Below are positions 34,182 through 42,632 of a stretch of 64,000 nt of DNA, piece after piece. Source of the stretch: CAYJBH01 sp964368815. Lineage in GTDB: Bacteria; Bacillota; Clostridia; Oscillospirales; Ruminococcaceae. The stretch covers positions 1-64,000 of the forward strand of contig CAYJDA010000001.1 of the NCBI GenBank assembly GCA_964368815.1, written 5' to 3'. Within the stretch, counting starts at the first letter, position 1. Every line of letters begins with the position of its first letter. The position numbers were made by a program, and so were the translations under genes. Below the pieces are notes generated by a model. It had not been told where the DNA came from and did not search any database. It was given only the letters and a program-made list of their open reading frames with translations.

Positions 34182-35213
34182 TTAATAAATTATCATATAA
34201 AGTATTGCCGCAAGTGTTCCTGTTAAAGCAATGAAGCAGAAAAGTGCTACAATTTTTATTTCTGTCAACCCAAGCATTTCAAAATGATGATGAATTGGAG
34301 ACATACGAAATATTCTTCTTCCCTCTCCGTATATGCGTTTTGTAAGTTTAAAATATCCCACCTGAATAATAACCGATGCCGCCTCTATCATATATAATAG
34401 CCCTATTAAAAAAAGAATCTCCGGTCTGCCGATGCAAAATGCCATCGTAGCAACCGCTCCGCCTAAAAACATACTTCCGGTATCACCCATAAAAACCTTT
34501 GCCGGATAAAAGTTCCAGAGCAGGAAACCAACCATTCCGCCTGCCACTGCCGCCGCAAACAGTCCTGTTGCAAACTGATACACCAGTATTGAAATTGCTA
34601 CATAGCCCATCATAACTATAAAAGTAACTGCCGGCGCAAGACCATCAATTCCATCGGTTAAGTTAACCGCATTGACTATCCCTATTATTAATAAGAAAGC
34701 AATAATATAAAAGAAATATGAAAGGTCAACTACTCCAAAGTAGGGTATCATAATTGTTGTGTGCAGGCTGTTGTTGAGGTAAAGGCCGTATAAAAAGAAG
34801 CTGGTTACGGTAAATTGCATAATTATTTTTAAACCGGCTACTAATCCTAAATTACGCTTTAGCGCAACCTTTATATAATCATCAATAAATCCAATTAAAC
34901 CAAATCCAACTGCGGCACCAAAAGATATAGCAACTGTTAGTATATTTTGCATAGATAATTCTAAGAACAAGCTTTCAGCTCCATAATAAATGGTAAAGCC
35001 GGCTGCCAAAAGCGATATAACGATACCCAACACAAACATAAGACCACCCATGGTTGGAGTTCCCTGTTTGCCACTATGCCATGTAGGACCTATCTCCTTA
35101 ATAGTTTGACCATACTTCACTTTTTTTAAAAAAGGTATGAAAAAATAGCCGGAAATACCGGTAACTCCCAACGAGATAATTGCAGTAAGCAAAAGCAGGT
35201 ATCGCATCAACAT
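34182..35213 (-). CDS. mraY: Phospho-N-acetylmuramoyl-pentapeptide transferase
   Basis: A 343-aa polytopic enzyme with GTPTMGGLMF, the DD motif in GLIGFIDDYIKV, NAVNLTDGIDGLA, the MGDTGSMFLGGAV stretch and SPIHHHFEMLG, all diagnostic for MraY. It links the MurNAc-pentapeptide to undecaprenyl phosphate, giving lipid I. The start follows the murF stop directly, with AAAGGGG inside the murF end. Confidence 0.97.
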   Translation of the reverse strand: MLMRYLLLLTAIISLGVTGISGYFFIPFLKKVKYGQTIKEIGPTWHSGKQGTPTMGGLMFVLGIVISLLAAGFTIYYGAESLFLELSMQNILTVAISFGAAVGFGLIGFIDDYIKVALKRNLGLVAGLKIIMQFTVTSFFLYGLYLNNSLHTTIMIPYFGVVDLSYFFYIIAFLLIIGIVNAVNLTDGIDGLAPAVTFIVMMGYVAISILVYQFATGLFAAAVAGGMVGFLLWNFYPAKVFMGDTGSMFLGGAVATMAFCIGRPEILFLIGLLYMIEAASVIIQVGYFKLTKRIYGEGRRIFRMSPIHHHFEMLGLTEIKIVALFCFIALTGTLAAILYMIIY

Positions 35214-36593
35214 TTAATATCCCCTTTGTATATAAAACAGTTCCATAAGCTCTTCTAACATCATTCCTCGACTTGCCTTAAATAATATTGCACAATTATC
35301 CTTGTAAAACTCATTTAGATAATCCATCGCAATTAATCTATCATCGGAATAACCTACATTTTCAACAGCTCCTTCGGCTTCTTGGGCAATGTACTTTGCC
35401 ATGTCCCCATATGCTACCAGAGAGTCTACTCCCTTTTCAGCAAGGATTTTTCCAATTTCACGATGTGCATTTTCGGATAAATCTCCCAGCTCTAACATAT
35501 CCCCCAAAACTGCAATTTTACAGGTTACATCCGGCATGTTCGAAAGCGTATCTATTGCTGCTCTCATGGAGTCAGGGTTAGCATTATAGCAATCTTCTAT
35601 AACAACAAATTCACTCTGAGGCACAATTCGCTGTCTCATCCCACAACTCTGATAATTTTTTAGTGCATCTATGGCAACCTTGCCATCTAATCCTATCCCA
35701 TACGCAACAGAATAGGCCGATAATGCATTATATACGTTATGCTTTCCAAGAGCTGGTATCTTAGCGTTAAATGTTTCTTTACTCAGCTTGTTTTCCACCT
35801 TAAAATTGGTGTCGTAATCATCGGTAAATAACTCGGTAGCTACTATGTCGGCATCGTTACTATCTATCCCAAAGCTTAATAACTTTATGTCATCTCTAAC
35901 TTTAATGTTACATAGCATGTCATTATCTTTATTAATAACAAGTAACCCGCCTTCAGCTATACCGTTAACAATCTCCAGCTTTGCGTTTAGGATATTTTCT
36001 CGGCTTTTTAGCTGCTCAATATGTGCAACACCAATATTTGTAATAATTGCTGCAATCGGTTTTACTGCATCGGTTAACTTGTCTATGTCACCTGATGCAG
36101 TCATACCCATCTCTAACACGCCATAATCATAAGTTTCGTTAAGATTAAACAATGTTTCCGGCAACCCTATTTCATTATTTTTGTTACCTTCATTTTTTAA
36201 AGTTTTACCAAAGGCAGAAAAAACACAGTGCAGAAATTCTTTTGTTGTAGTTTTGCCCACACTACCGGTAACTGCAATAAGTTTTGTTGTGTACTCCAAG
36301 CGGTAATTTTTCCCCATTGCTATCATCGCATCAAGACTGTTGTTAACTACGAATTGATTTTCCGGCATAACATCGTTAACCGGATGCTCAACAATGGCAA
36401 TCACTGCTCCTTTTTCTATGGCATCGGCCACATAATCGTGTCCATCTACCCTTTCTCCTTTAATAGCTACAAAAACATTTCCTTCCTGTATGTTTCTGGA
36501 GTCTACGGTTACTGCCGTAGCATATTTTGAGGCAACAACTTCGGACACTTCACCCATACCGGCAAGCAAGGTGCTAAGAATTATATTTTCCAA
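35214..36593 (-). CDS. murF: UDP-MurNAc-tripeptide:D-Ala-D-Ala ligase MurF
   Basis: A 459-aa Mur ligase: N-terminal VTVDSRNIQEGNVFVAIKGERVDGHDY, P-loop VTGSVGKTTTKEF, EMGMTASGDI, EDCYNANPDSMRAA and GDMLELGDLSENAH. It adds D-Ala-D-Ala to complete the pentapeptide. The start is TTG at 36593 with a strong AAAGGGGGT site, and the gene begins 20 bases inside murE, so the two are coupled. Confidence 0.96.
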   Translation of the reverse strand: MENIILSTLLAGMGEVSEVVASKYATAVTVDSRNIQEGNVFVAIKGERVDGHDYVADAIEKGAVIAIVEHPVNDVMPENQFVVNNSLDAMIAMGKNYRLEYTTKLIAVTGSVGKTTTKEFLHCVFSAFGKTLKNEGNKNNEIGLPETLFNLNETYDYGVLEMGMTASGDIDKLTDAVKPIAAIITNIGVAHIEQLKSRENILNAKLEIVNGIAEGGLLVINKDNDMLCNIKVRDDIKLLSFGIDSNDADIVATELFTDDYDTNFKVENKLSKETFNAKIPALGKHNVYNALSAYSVAYGIGLDGKVAIDALKNYQSCGMRQRIVPQSEFVVIEDCYNANPDSMRAAIDTLSNMPDVTCKIAVLGDMLELGDLSENAHREIGKILAEKGVDSLVAYGDMAKYIAQEAEGAVENVGYSDDRLIAMDYLNEFYKDNCAILFKASRGMMLEELMELFYIQRGY

Positions 36594-38040
36594 TAGTTAC
36601 CCCCTTTACATATTCCTCTATAATTTTATGTTCATCAAAATAAAGTGTAATCCCATCAACTACCTGATAGTCTTCATGACCCTTTCCGCACAGTGCCAAC
36701 ACATCTCCTTCTCTTAACAAAGAAAGTGAAAAATTGATAGCATTCCGTCGATCTGTTATGGCATGATATCTCTTCCCAACGCAATCAAATTCGGGAATAA
36801 TCGAATTAATGATATCATCGGCATCCTCCCCTCTCGGGTTATCCGAAGTTATTATTGCAATATCACAATAGGATATAACCGCCCTCGCCATTTCTGGCCT
36901 TTTTTTAGCATCACGCTCACCTGCACAACCAAATAAAACAATTAATCTTCCTTTCACGAAAGGTTTTACGCTCCCTAAGAAGCTATATAGCCCATCTGAG
37001 GTATGTGCATAATCACATATTATACTATACTCACCGGCAAAAAGCAACTCGCTGCGGCCCTTAACTCCTTTGCTGGTTGAAAGTGCATCCACTGCTAATT
37101 CGGACTCTATACCCAAGATATCTGCTGTAGCTGCTGCCGCAAGAGCATTGTATACCGAAAACTCACCCATCATAGGTAAAAAACAACGGCGAACACCCTT
37201 ATGTGTTTTATAATCAAAGCCTACACCGGTGGCCGATAATTCTAAATTATTTGCTCGATATTCCGCACTTGCATTTGCTATGGAATACCCAATATAATAC
37301 CCTTTGATATTTTCCGCTATTCTTCGTCCATATTTGTCATCAAGATTTAGCACGGCTGTTTCAACATTATCAAACAACGATTGCTTTGCTAAAAAATAGT
37401 TTTCTATTGTACCGTGATAATCAAGATGATCCTGGGTTAGATTAGTAAACACACCTACCTTAAACTTAATCCCATATAATCTAAGTTGATCTAACGCCTG
37501 ACTGCTTGCCTCCATAACCATATGGCTACATCCTGCTTTAACCGCTCTTGCAAGCAATGCAAATAGTTCAAATGGATCCGGTGTTGTGTATTTTGCAGGT
37601 ATTTCGACACCTGACACCTCATTTTTAATGGTTCCTATCAGAGCAGTATCATTTCCTGAAGCCTCTAAAACCTGTTTTATCAAGCTTGTTACTGTGGTTT
37701 TCCCGTTAGTTCCTGTCACAGCAATCATTGTAAGTTTATCATTCGGATGTCCCCAAAACTCTCTGCATAATAACGAGTAAGCAATTCTTGTATCATGAAC
37801 TATTATCTCATTTTCAAGCCCGAGACTTCTTGAGCATACTACTGCTACCGCTCCTTTTTCCAGTGCTTGTTTTGCAAAATTGTGGCCATCAACTTTTCCT
37901 CCAACAATGCAGACAAACAACGCACCCTCTCTTACCGAACGTGTATCCTGTGTTATTGAGGTAATATTCATTTCATAAAGATCGGCAATGTTGTTAGCTT
38001 CAATAATATCAACACAGCAAATCAATTCACAAATTTTCAA
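36574..38040 (-). CDS. murE: UDP-MurNAc-L-Ala-D-Glu:meso-diaminopimelate ligase MurE
   Basis: A 488-aa Mur ligase with P-loop VTGTNGKTTVTSL, TTPDPFELF and the C-terminal DNPR motif (ITSDNPRGEDAD). DNPR is the family marker for meso-DAP as third residue, in line with the DapF domain found at 2054-2923. The start codon is TTG with GGAGTG upstream, 9 bases after the PBP gene. Confidence 0.95.
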   Translation of the reverse strand: MKICELICCVDIIEANNIADLYEMNITSITQDTRSVREGALFVCIVGGKVDGHNFAKQALEKGAVAVVCSRSLGLENEIIVHDTRIAYSLLCREFWGHPNDKLTMIAVTGTNGKTTVTSLIKQVLEASGNDTALIGTIKNEVSGVEIPAKYTTPDPFELFALLARAVKAGCSHMVMEASSQALDQLRLYGIKFKVGVFTNLTQDHLDYHGTIENYFLAKQSLFDNVETAVLNLDDKYGRRIAENIKGYYIGYSIANASAEYRANNLELSATGVGFDYKTHKGVRRCFLPMMGEFSVYNALAAAATADILGIESELAVDALSTSKGVKGRSELLFAGEYSIICDYAHTSDGLYSFLGSVKPFVKGRLIVLFGCAGERDAKKRPEMARAVISYCDIAIITSDNPRGEDADDIINSIIPEFDCVGKRYHAITDRRNAINFSLSLLREGDVLALCGKGHEDYQVVDGITLYFDEHKIIEEYVKGVTIGKYNS

Positions 38041-38049
38041 AACACACTC

Positions 38050-40293
38050 CTAATCAACCAAAGAATGATCTTCTAATGTAACCGTAATAGGCGTTCCAAG
38101 CGGTACCCTCTCACCGGCAGCTATACTCTGTTCGGTAACTTCCACGGTTGAGCCTATAGCTGCACCTGTTCTCTTCATATTAAGTCCTGACGCCTCTATA
38201 GTTCTGGATGCTGCCGACTCGGAAAAGCCAATAATATTCGGAACTGTTACCAGTTGTGGTTCAGCAGTATCTATTGTATTTAATATAATTGTTGATCCCC
38301 TTGCTAAAACCGTTCCTGCAACCGGGAATTGGCTGATTACCGTCTCTCCATCTCCTTGAACCTCTGCGATAAAGCCATATTTTTGTAGTGCTACCTGTGC
38401 ATCCGTTGGCGATAACCCCTCTACGTTTTGCAACATTATTTCAACTATTTCTTGCTCTTCTTCTGTATAAACCGGTTCAACACCAAGGTAAGGAAGAGTT
38501 TCGGCCATCACAAGGCCAACTACCGGTGCGGCCAAAATGCCGCCGTACCCATATATTGATTTTGAGCTGTGCGGTTCGTCTAAAACTATAAGTACAGCTA
38601 TTTGAGGATCATCAACCGGAGCTACGGCACCAAAGGAAGCAATACGTAAAGATTCACCGCCGTCCACATCCAACTTTTGTGATGTTCCACTCTTACCACC
38701 AATTTGATAGCCCATTACATAGGCATTTTTACCCGGAGAATTATATCCTTCTGCTCCGGCTACCGCAATCTCCATCATATTGAGTATTTCTTCTGAAACT
38801 TCCTCAGATATTATCTGTCTTTTAGGTTCAGGTGTTAGTGTTTCAACAATATTTCCTTGAGAATCTAATACTCTATCAACTATGTATGGTTGAACAAGCT
38901 GTCCACCATTGGCTATAGTTGATATCATGGTAATCATCTGTATTGGAGATACTTTTACCGACTGTCCAAAACTTGTACTGGCAAGCTCTGTTTCTCCCAT
39001 GTTATCCTCTTCATGAAATATCGGTGCAGCCTCACCCGAAATATCAATTCCGGTGTACTCGGTCATCCCAAATGCCTCGGCATAATCATAAAAGGTCTCT
39101 ATTCCTAATTGTTGCCCCATCTGTATAAAAGCCGGGTTGCAGGAATTAACAAGCGATTGTGCAAAAGACTGAGTCGTTCCGATATGCCCTCCGGTGTCCG
39201 CACACTTCATGGTGTGTCCTCCCACTGTCATGGAACCGGCGCAATAGTATGAATGCTCCAATGATGATACTCCTGAATCGAGAGCCGCAGATGCTGTTAA
39301 AAGTTTAAATACTGAACCCGGTTCATAAAGATCTGATACCCCCTTATTTCTCCACTGTTCATTTTGTGCTTCACTTATTGCAGCGGCCTGCTCTGCAATT
39401 GGAAGTTCCTCAATCTCGGCAACAATCGATTCGTCATGTATTGCAAATGGGTCGTTTGGATCGTAGTCATTTTTTGTTGCCATTGCAAGAATTGCGCCTG
39501 TATTAACATCCATAACAATTCCTACGCCACGCGCCTCAACATTGTGTTCAATTACGGCATACTCTAAATGCTTTTCAAGATAGTGTTGAATTGTTTCATC
39601 GATGGTTAACACAAGGCTATTTCCGTCTTGTGCTTCATACACCTCCTCATAATCATAGGGAAGTGCTCCTCCAACCGAGTTTTTTGCCGCAACGACTCTT
39701 CCTGAGATACCTGTCAGTTCCTCGTCGTAATAAGCTTCTAACCCTGCTAACCCCTGATTATCGGTACCTGTAAACCCGAGAACGGTTGAAAGAAAATCAC
39801 CATAAGGATAATAGCGTTTACTATCTTCATGGAGGTATATTCCGTAGTATTCATTCTCGGTTGCAAACTCCCTCACTTCATCTGCAATAGGCTTATCAAC
39901 CTTACTTTTAACAAGCTCGTATGCACTACCGGTATTGTTTAGCTTTTCCAGTAACTCCTCTTCCTCAATATCAAGTATACGCGATAACCCCTTTGCGATA
40001 TCCTCACGCTGATCCTCTTTAACATTATTTGGAGCAACACTGATAGTCCAAACAGTTGCACTTGTAGCAAGAACCTTCATGTTGGCATCATAAATAGTTC
40101 CTCTGTTCGGAGTTATTGTAACATCTCTTAATTGTTGTTCTTCTGCAGCCTGCCTTAATTCTTCATGTCTAACTACTTGAAGCTGAAAAAGATTATAGGC
40201 AATAATGGCTACCACTACAAGAACAAATACGCCTAAGAATAATAGGCGTAGTCTCATAGAATTATCAGGCCCCGTGGCTTGTTGTTGATTCAT
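38050..40293 (-). CDS. spoVD: Division/sporulation class B PBP with two PASTA domains (FtsI/SpoVD type)
   Basis: A 747-aa bitopic transpeptidase. N-terminal membrane helix (LLFLGVFVLVVVAIIAYNLF), a dimerisation domain, then SxxK (GSVFKLL), SxN (SCNPAF), KSGTS (GGKSGTSQ), and two PASTA repeats in the last 150 residues (GLSPTDAQVALQKYGF and VTVPNIIGFSESAASRTIEA). Clostridia often have only this PBP at the division locus, so it may serve as FtsI; SpoVD and FtsI cannot be told apart by sequence alone here. It lies between the ftsL-like gene and murE. Confidence 0.92.
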   Translation of the reverse strand: MNQQQATGPDNSMRLRLLFLGVFVLVVVAIIAYNLFQLQVVRHEELRQAAEEQQLRDVTITPNRGTIYDANMKVLATSATVWTISVAPNNVKEDQREDIAKGLSRILDIEEEELLEKLNNTGSAYELVKSKVDKPIADEVREFATENEYYGIYLHEDSKRYYPYGDFLSTVLGFTGTDNQGLAGLEAYYDEELTGISGRVVAAKNSVGGALPYDYEEVYEAQDGNSLVLTIDETIQHYLEKHLEYAVIEHNVEARGVGIVMDVNTGAILAMATKNDYDPNDPFAIHDESIVAEIEELPIAEQAAAISEAQNEQWRNKGVSDLYEPGSVFKLLTASAALDSGVSSLEHSYYCAGSMTVGGHTMKCADTGGHIGTTQSFAQSLVNSCNPAFIQMGQQLGIETFYDYAEAFGMTEYTGIDISGEAAPIFHEEDNMGETELASTSFGQSVKVSPIQMITMISTIANGGQLVQPYIVDRVLDSQGNIVETLTPEPKRQIISEEVSEEILNMMEIAVAGAEGYNSPGKNAYVMGYQIGGKSGTSQKLDVDGGESLRIASFGAVAPVDDPQIAVLIVLDEPHSSKSIYGYGGILAAPVVGLVMAETLPYLGVEPVYTEEEQEIVEIMLQNVEGLSPTDAQVALQKYGFIAEVQGDGETVISQFPVAGTVLARGSTIILNTIDTAEPQLVTVPNIIGFSESAASRTIEASGLNMKRTGAAIGSTVEVTEQSIAAGERVPLGTPITVTLEDHSLVD

Positions 40294-40327
40294 AAATACT
40301 ATCCTCTCTTTATACCATAGTATTTAG

Positions 40328-40822
40328 TTAAGGCTTCAAGTATTCCAAAATTGACATGAAGTTTTGTGACAATGTATCCTGCCATCCTACTAACGATTCT
40401 TCATTCACAAGCAGCTCATTTTCGCTATTAAGATGAACATATTCTATCTTAGAACCATCGTTTTTTATAAGCCCTAGTTCCCTTATTGCATACTCTTCTA
40501 CTTCATTTAGGGAAGTTCGTCTCTCAAGATCAAAGCTTTGATATGCATATTCACTTTCAAGTAAAACTAACTGCGCATCAAGCTTCTCAATCTCTCCTAC
40601 CTGCTCGGTCAGCTGTGCATTACTATACAGTAGCGCCATTAACAACATAGCAAAAAACAGCACGAGAATGGTATATTGAAACCTTCTCATCCCCCTTGAA
40701 CGAGCCTTTACTACAGATAACTTTTTATACCTACCACGTACCGAAGGCGTCGAGGTATAGCCGAGATAATCTTCAGAATAACTCTTTCTGTTTATTGTTT
40801 TTGTCGGCACTGCATGTTGCAT
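40328..40822 (-). CDS. ftsL: FtsL-like divisome protein
   Basis: A 164-aa bitopic protein: basic cytoplasmic N-terminus, one membrane helix (YTILVLFFAMLLMALLYSNA) and a short coiled coil (QVGEIEKLDAQLVLLESEYA) followed by EEYAIRELGLIK, as in FtsL/septum-formation-initiator proteins. FtsL forms a complex with FtsB/DivIC and FtsQ. Position between rsmH and the division PBP supports the call despite weak sequence conservation in this family. The C-terminal tail is longer than usual. Confidence 0.8.
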   Translation of the reverse strand: MQHAVPTKTINRKSYSEDYLGYTSTPSVRGRYKKLSVVKARSRGMRRFQYTILVLFFAMLLMALLYSNAQLTEQVGEIEKLDAQLVLLESEYAYQSFDLERRTSLNEVEEYAIRELGLIKNDGSKIEYVHLNSENELLVNEESLVGWQDTLSQNFMSILEYLKP

Positions 40823-40841
40823 TTTTGAGCATGAACCCTTT

Positions 40842-41765
40842 CTATAATTTTTCTATTACCCTCAATTTAGCAGAAGCAGCTCGCCTGTTTACTGAGAGTT
40901 CTGCATCACTAGGCAAAATAAACTTCACCACTAACCTTGCTTTTGGCTCGTTTCCACAGACGCATTTCGGAAGCTCTTTGGGACATATGCATCCTTCACA
41001 TAGCTGTTTAAAATAGTTTTTAACCATTCTATCCTCTATCGAATGAAAGGTAATAACGCAAAATCTTCCACCCGTAGCCAAAAGATTGAAAATGCTTTCC
41101 AAACCATTTTCTAGTGCACCAAGCTCGTCGTTGGCGGCAATTCTCAGTGCCTGAAAAGTTTTTTTTGCGGGATTTTTATCTTTTCTTCTCACCTTAGGAG
41201 GTAATGCCGAGGTAACAACTTCTGCTAGCCTTGTTGTGGTTGTTATCGGCTCTATTTCACGCTCTTTAACAATCTTTGCAGATATAAACCCAGCATTTTT
41301 TTCGTCGGCATATCTAAACAGTATTTTCTGCAATTCCTCTTTAGAGAGATTGTTAACGAGTTCAGCTGCTGAAATAGCATCGTCACCCATTCGCATATCC
41401 AGCTCACCCTCCATCCTATAGGAAAATCCCCTTTGGGCAGTGTTAAGCTGATGTGACGAAACCCCGAGATCTAACAATGCACCATCTATCGAGTTCACAC
41501 CTTCCCTTTTTAAAATGCCGGCTGCTTCTCGATAGTTCGCCTTAATAACTTTTGCATTTAATCCTTTAAGTTTGTTGGTAGCCGCCTCTATCGCTTCGTC
41601 ATCTCTATCAAAAGCGTAGAGCATTCCCGAACCATCAAGTTTTTGTGAAATAGCAAATGAGTGTCCACCACCACCGGCCGTCCCGTCGAGGTATACACCA
41701 TCTTTTTTTATCTTGAGCTGTTCTACCACTTCATTTAACAGTACCGAAACGTGAGCGAAGTTCAT
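40842..41765 (-). CDS. rsmH: 16S rRNA (cytosine1402-N4)-methyltransferase RsmH (MraW)
   Basis: A 307-aa SAM enzyme with HVSVLLNEVVEQL, DGTAGGGGHS (SAM site), DRDDEAIEAA, GALLDLGVSSHQL, FSYRMEGELDMRM and ALRIAANDELGALE. It methylates C1402 of 16S rRNA. ATG at 41765 follows the TAG stop of the upstream 42-aa ORF by 2 bases; GTG at 41768 is also in frame and overlaps that stop. The Shine-Dalgarno is weak (GGAATTTT), so translation is probably coupled to the small ORF. Confidence 0.95.
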   Translation of the reverse strand: MNFAHVSVLLNEVVEQLKIKKDGVYLDGTAGGGGHSFAISQKLDGSGMLYAFDRDDEAIEAATNKLKGLNAKVIKANYREAAGILKREGVNSIDGALLDLGVSSHQLNTAQRGFSYRMEGELDMRMGDDAISAAELVNNLSKEELQKILFRYADEKNAGFISAKIVKEREIEPITTTTRLAEVVTSALPPKVRRKDKNPAKKTFQALRIAANDELGALENGLESIFNLLATGGRFCVITFHSIEDRMVKNYFKQLCEGCICPKELPKCVCGNEPKARLVVKFILPSDAELSVNRRAASAKLRVIEKL

Positions 41766-41767
41766 CA

Positions 41768-41896
41768 CTAAAATTCCATTATAAATCTATCTTCTGAAAA
41801 ATTATCACTAGAGGCCTCAAAAATAAAAGAATCACCTTCTTTAATCATGTTCTCCAAAACGTCTGCCAACAGTGTCGGCTCAAAATTTAATTCCAT
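41768..41896 (-). CDS. Small acidic 42-aa protein between mraZ and rsmH
   Basis: ATG at 41896 with AAAGGATG upstream opens a 42-codon frame ending TAG at 41768-41770. The product starts MELNFEPTLLADVLENMI and ends SEDRFIMEF, strongly acidic with an amphipathic first half. Its stop touches the rsmH start (TAG-TG-ATG), a coupling geometry expected for a real gene, and rsmH has little ribosome site of its own. I recognise no family. Alternatives: a leader peptide for coupling only, or a chance ORF. Confidence 0.6.
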   Translation of the reverse strand: MELNFEPTLLADVLENMIKEGDSFIFEASSDNFSEDRFIMEF

Positions 41897-41933
41897 AATA
41901 ACATCATCCTTTCATAATCACTTTTATTAAGTT

Positions 41934-42353
41934 TTAAAAATCTAAACTCTCCATAATTTCTTCAAGCTTTTCGGCATCAACGGTTTCACACATGGCTTCA
42001 TAGCTTGATTTGCTCCATATCTCTGCATGAGTGCCAACTCCGAGCACAACAGTTTCCTTTTCGATGCCAGCGTGTTCACGCAGTGTGGCGGGTATTAATA
42101 TTCTACCCTGCTTATCGGTGGTTACTTCTTCGGCTTTTGCCATTAAAAACCTTCTAACTTCGCGGGATTTCACCATGGGAAGTTCTGCTAACATATCGCT
42201 TATGCTATCCCACTTGCTTTGCGGAAAGGCTACAATACAACCATCTAACCAACGGGTAATAACAAAGGAGTCTCCCATTTCGGCACGCATTTTTGCCGGA
42301 AAATTAAGTCTTCCTTTGTCGTCAATCTGATTAGTGTATGTTCCAGTTAACAT
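41934..42353 (-). CDS. mraZ: Transcriptional regulator MraZ
   Basis: A 139-aa protein with two SpoVT-AbrB-like repeats: LTGTYTNQIDDKGRLNFPAKMR and the second DKQGRILIPATLREHAGI. MraZ binds direct repeats at its own promoter and controls the division cluster. It is first in the cluster, and its binding repeats at 42355-42383 abut the start codon, so autoregulation is expected. Confidence 0.96.
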   Translation of the reverse strand: MLTGTYTNQIDDKGRLNFPAKMRAEMGDSFVITRWLDGCIVAFPQSKWDSISDMLAELPMVKSREVRRFLMAKAEEVTTDKQGRILIPATLREHAGIEKETVVLGVGTHAEIWSKSSYEAMCETVDAEKLEEIMESLDF

Positions 42354-42354
42354 T

Positions 42355-42383
42355 CCCCACTTTCACCCACTTTTCACCACTTT
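42355..42383 (-). promoter_or_regulatory. MraZ box: three 10-bp direct repeats overlapping the mraZ ribosome site
   Basis: The minus strand reads AAAGTGGTGA, AAAGTGGGTG, AAAGTGGGGA in three contiguous 10-base units, the arrangement known for MraZ operators (TGGG/GTGG repeats at 10-bp spacing). They start right after the -10 region and end at the mraZ ATG; the last unit supplies the only purine-rich stretch that could act as Shine-Dalgarno. Confidence 0.85.
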
Positions 42384-42389
42384 GAAATT

Positions 42390-42418
42390 ATTATAACCCA
42401 AAACTCAATAAAAATCAA
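42390..42418 (-). promoter_or_regulatory. Promoter of the division cluster (mraZ)
   Basis: Minus-strand TTGATT (42413-42418) and perfect TATAAT (42390-42395), 17-base spacer. Predicted initiation falls inside the first MraZ repeat, giving a leader of only about 30 bases. Confidence 0.8.
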
Positions 42419-42489
42419 GAGGTAATCACTAATTTTTATTTGTATACCACTATTTTTTTATCTGTAACCTAAGCGTCCGATATTTAATA

Positions 42490-42518
42490 TTGTAATTACA
42501 GCTATCATCTGCTATAAT
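42490..42518 (+). promoter_or_regulatory. Promoter of the membrane protein gene at 42633
   Basis: TTGTAA (42490-42495) and perfect TATAAT (42513-42518) with a 17-base spacer, divergent from the mraZ promoter. Confidence 0.65.
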
Positions 42519-42549
42519 TCAACATAGTTATTTTTATTAATTCTTAACA

Positions 42550-42603
42550 GCTAAATAGTGTTGCTGCAAGTTGCAGCATGTATATTTGACGCAATTTAGC
42601 AAC
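42550..42603 (+). promoter_or_regulatory. Structured leader upstream of the membrane protein gene
   Basis: GCTAAAT (42550-42556) pairs with ATTTAGC (42594-42600), enclosing the perfect palindrome TGCTGCAA-G-TTGCAGCA (42562-42578). An alternative GTGTTGCT with AGCAACGC (up to 42605) would compete. No U-run follows, so it is not a simple terminator. Confidence 0.4.
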
Positions 42604-42632
42604 GCTGATAAGCAACATAGTTGAGGTACGAT

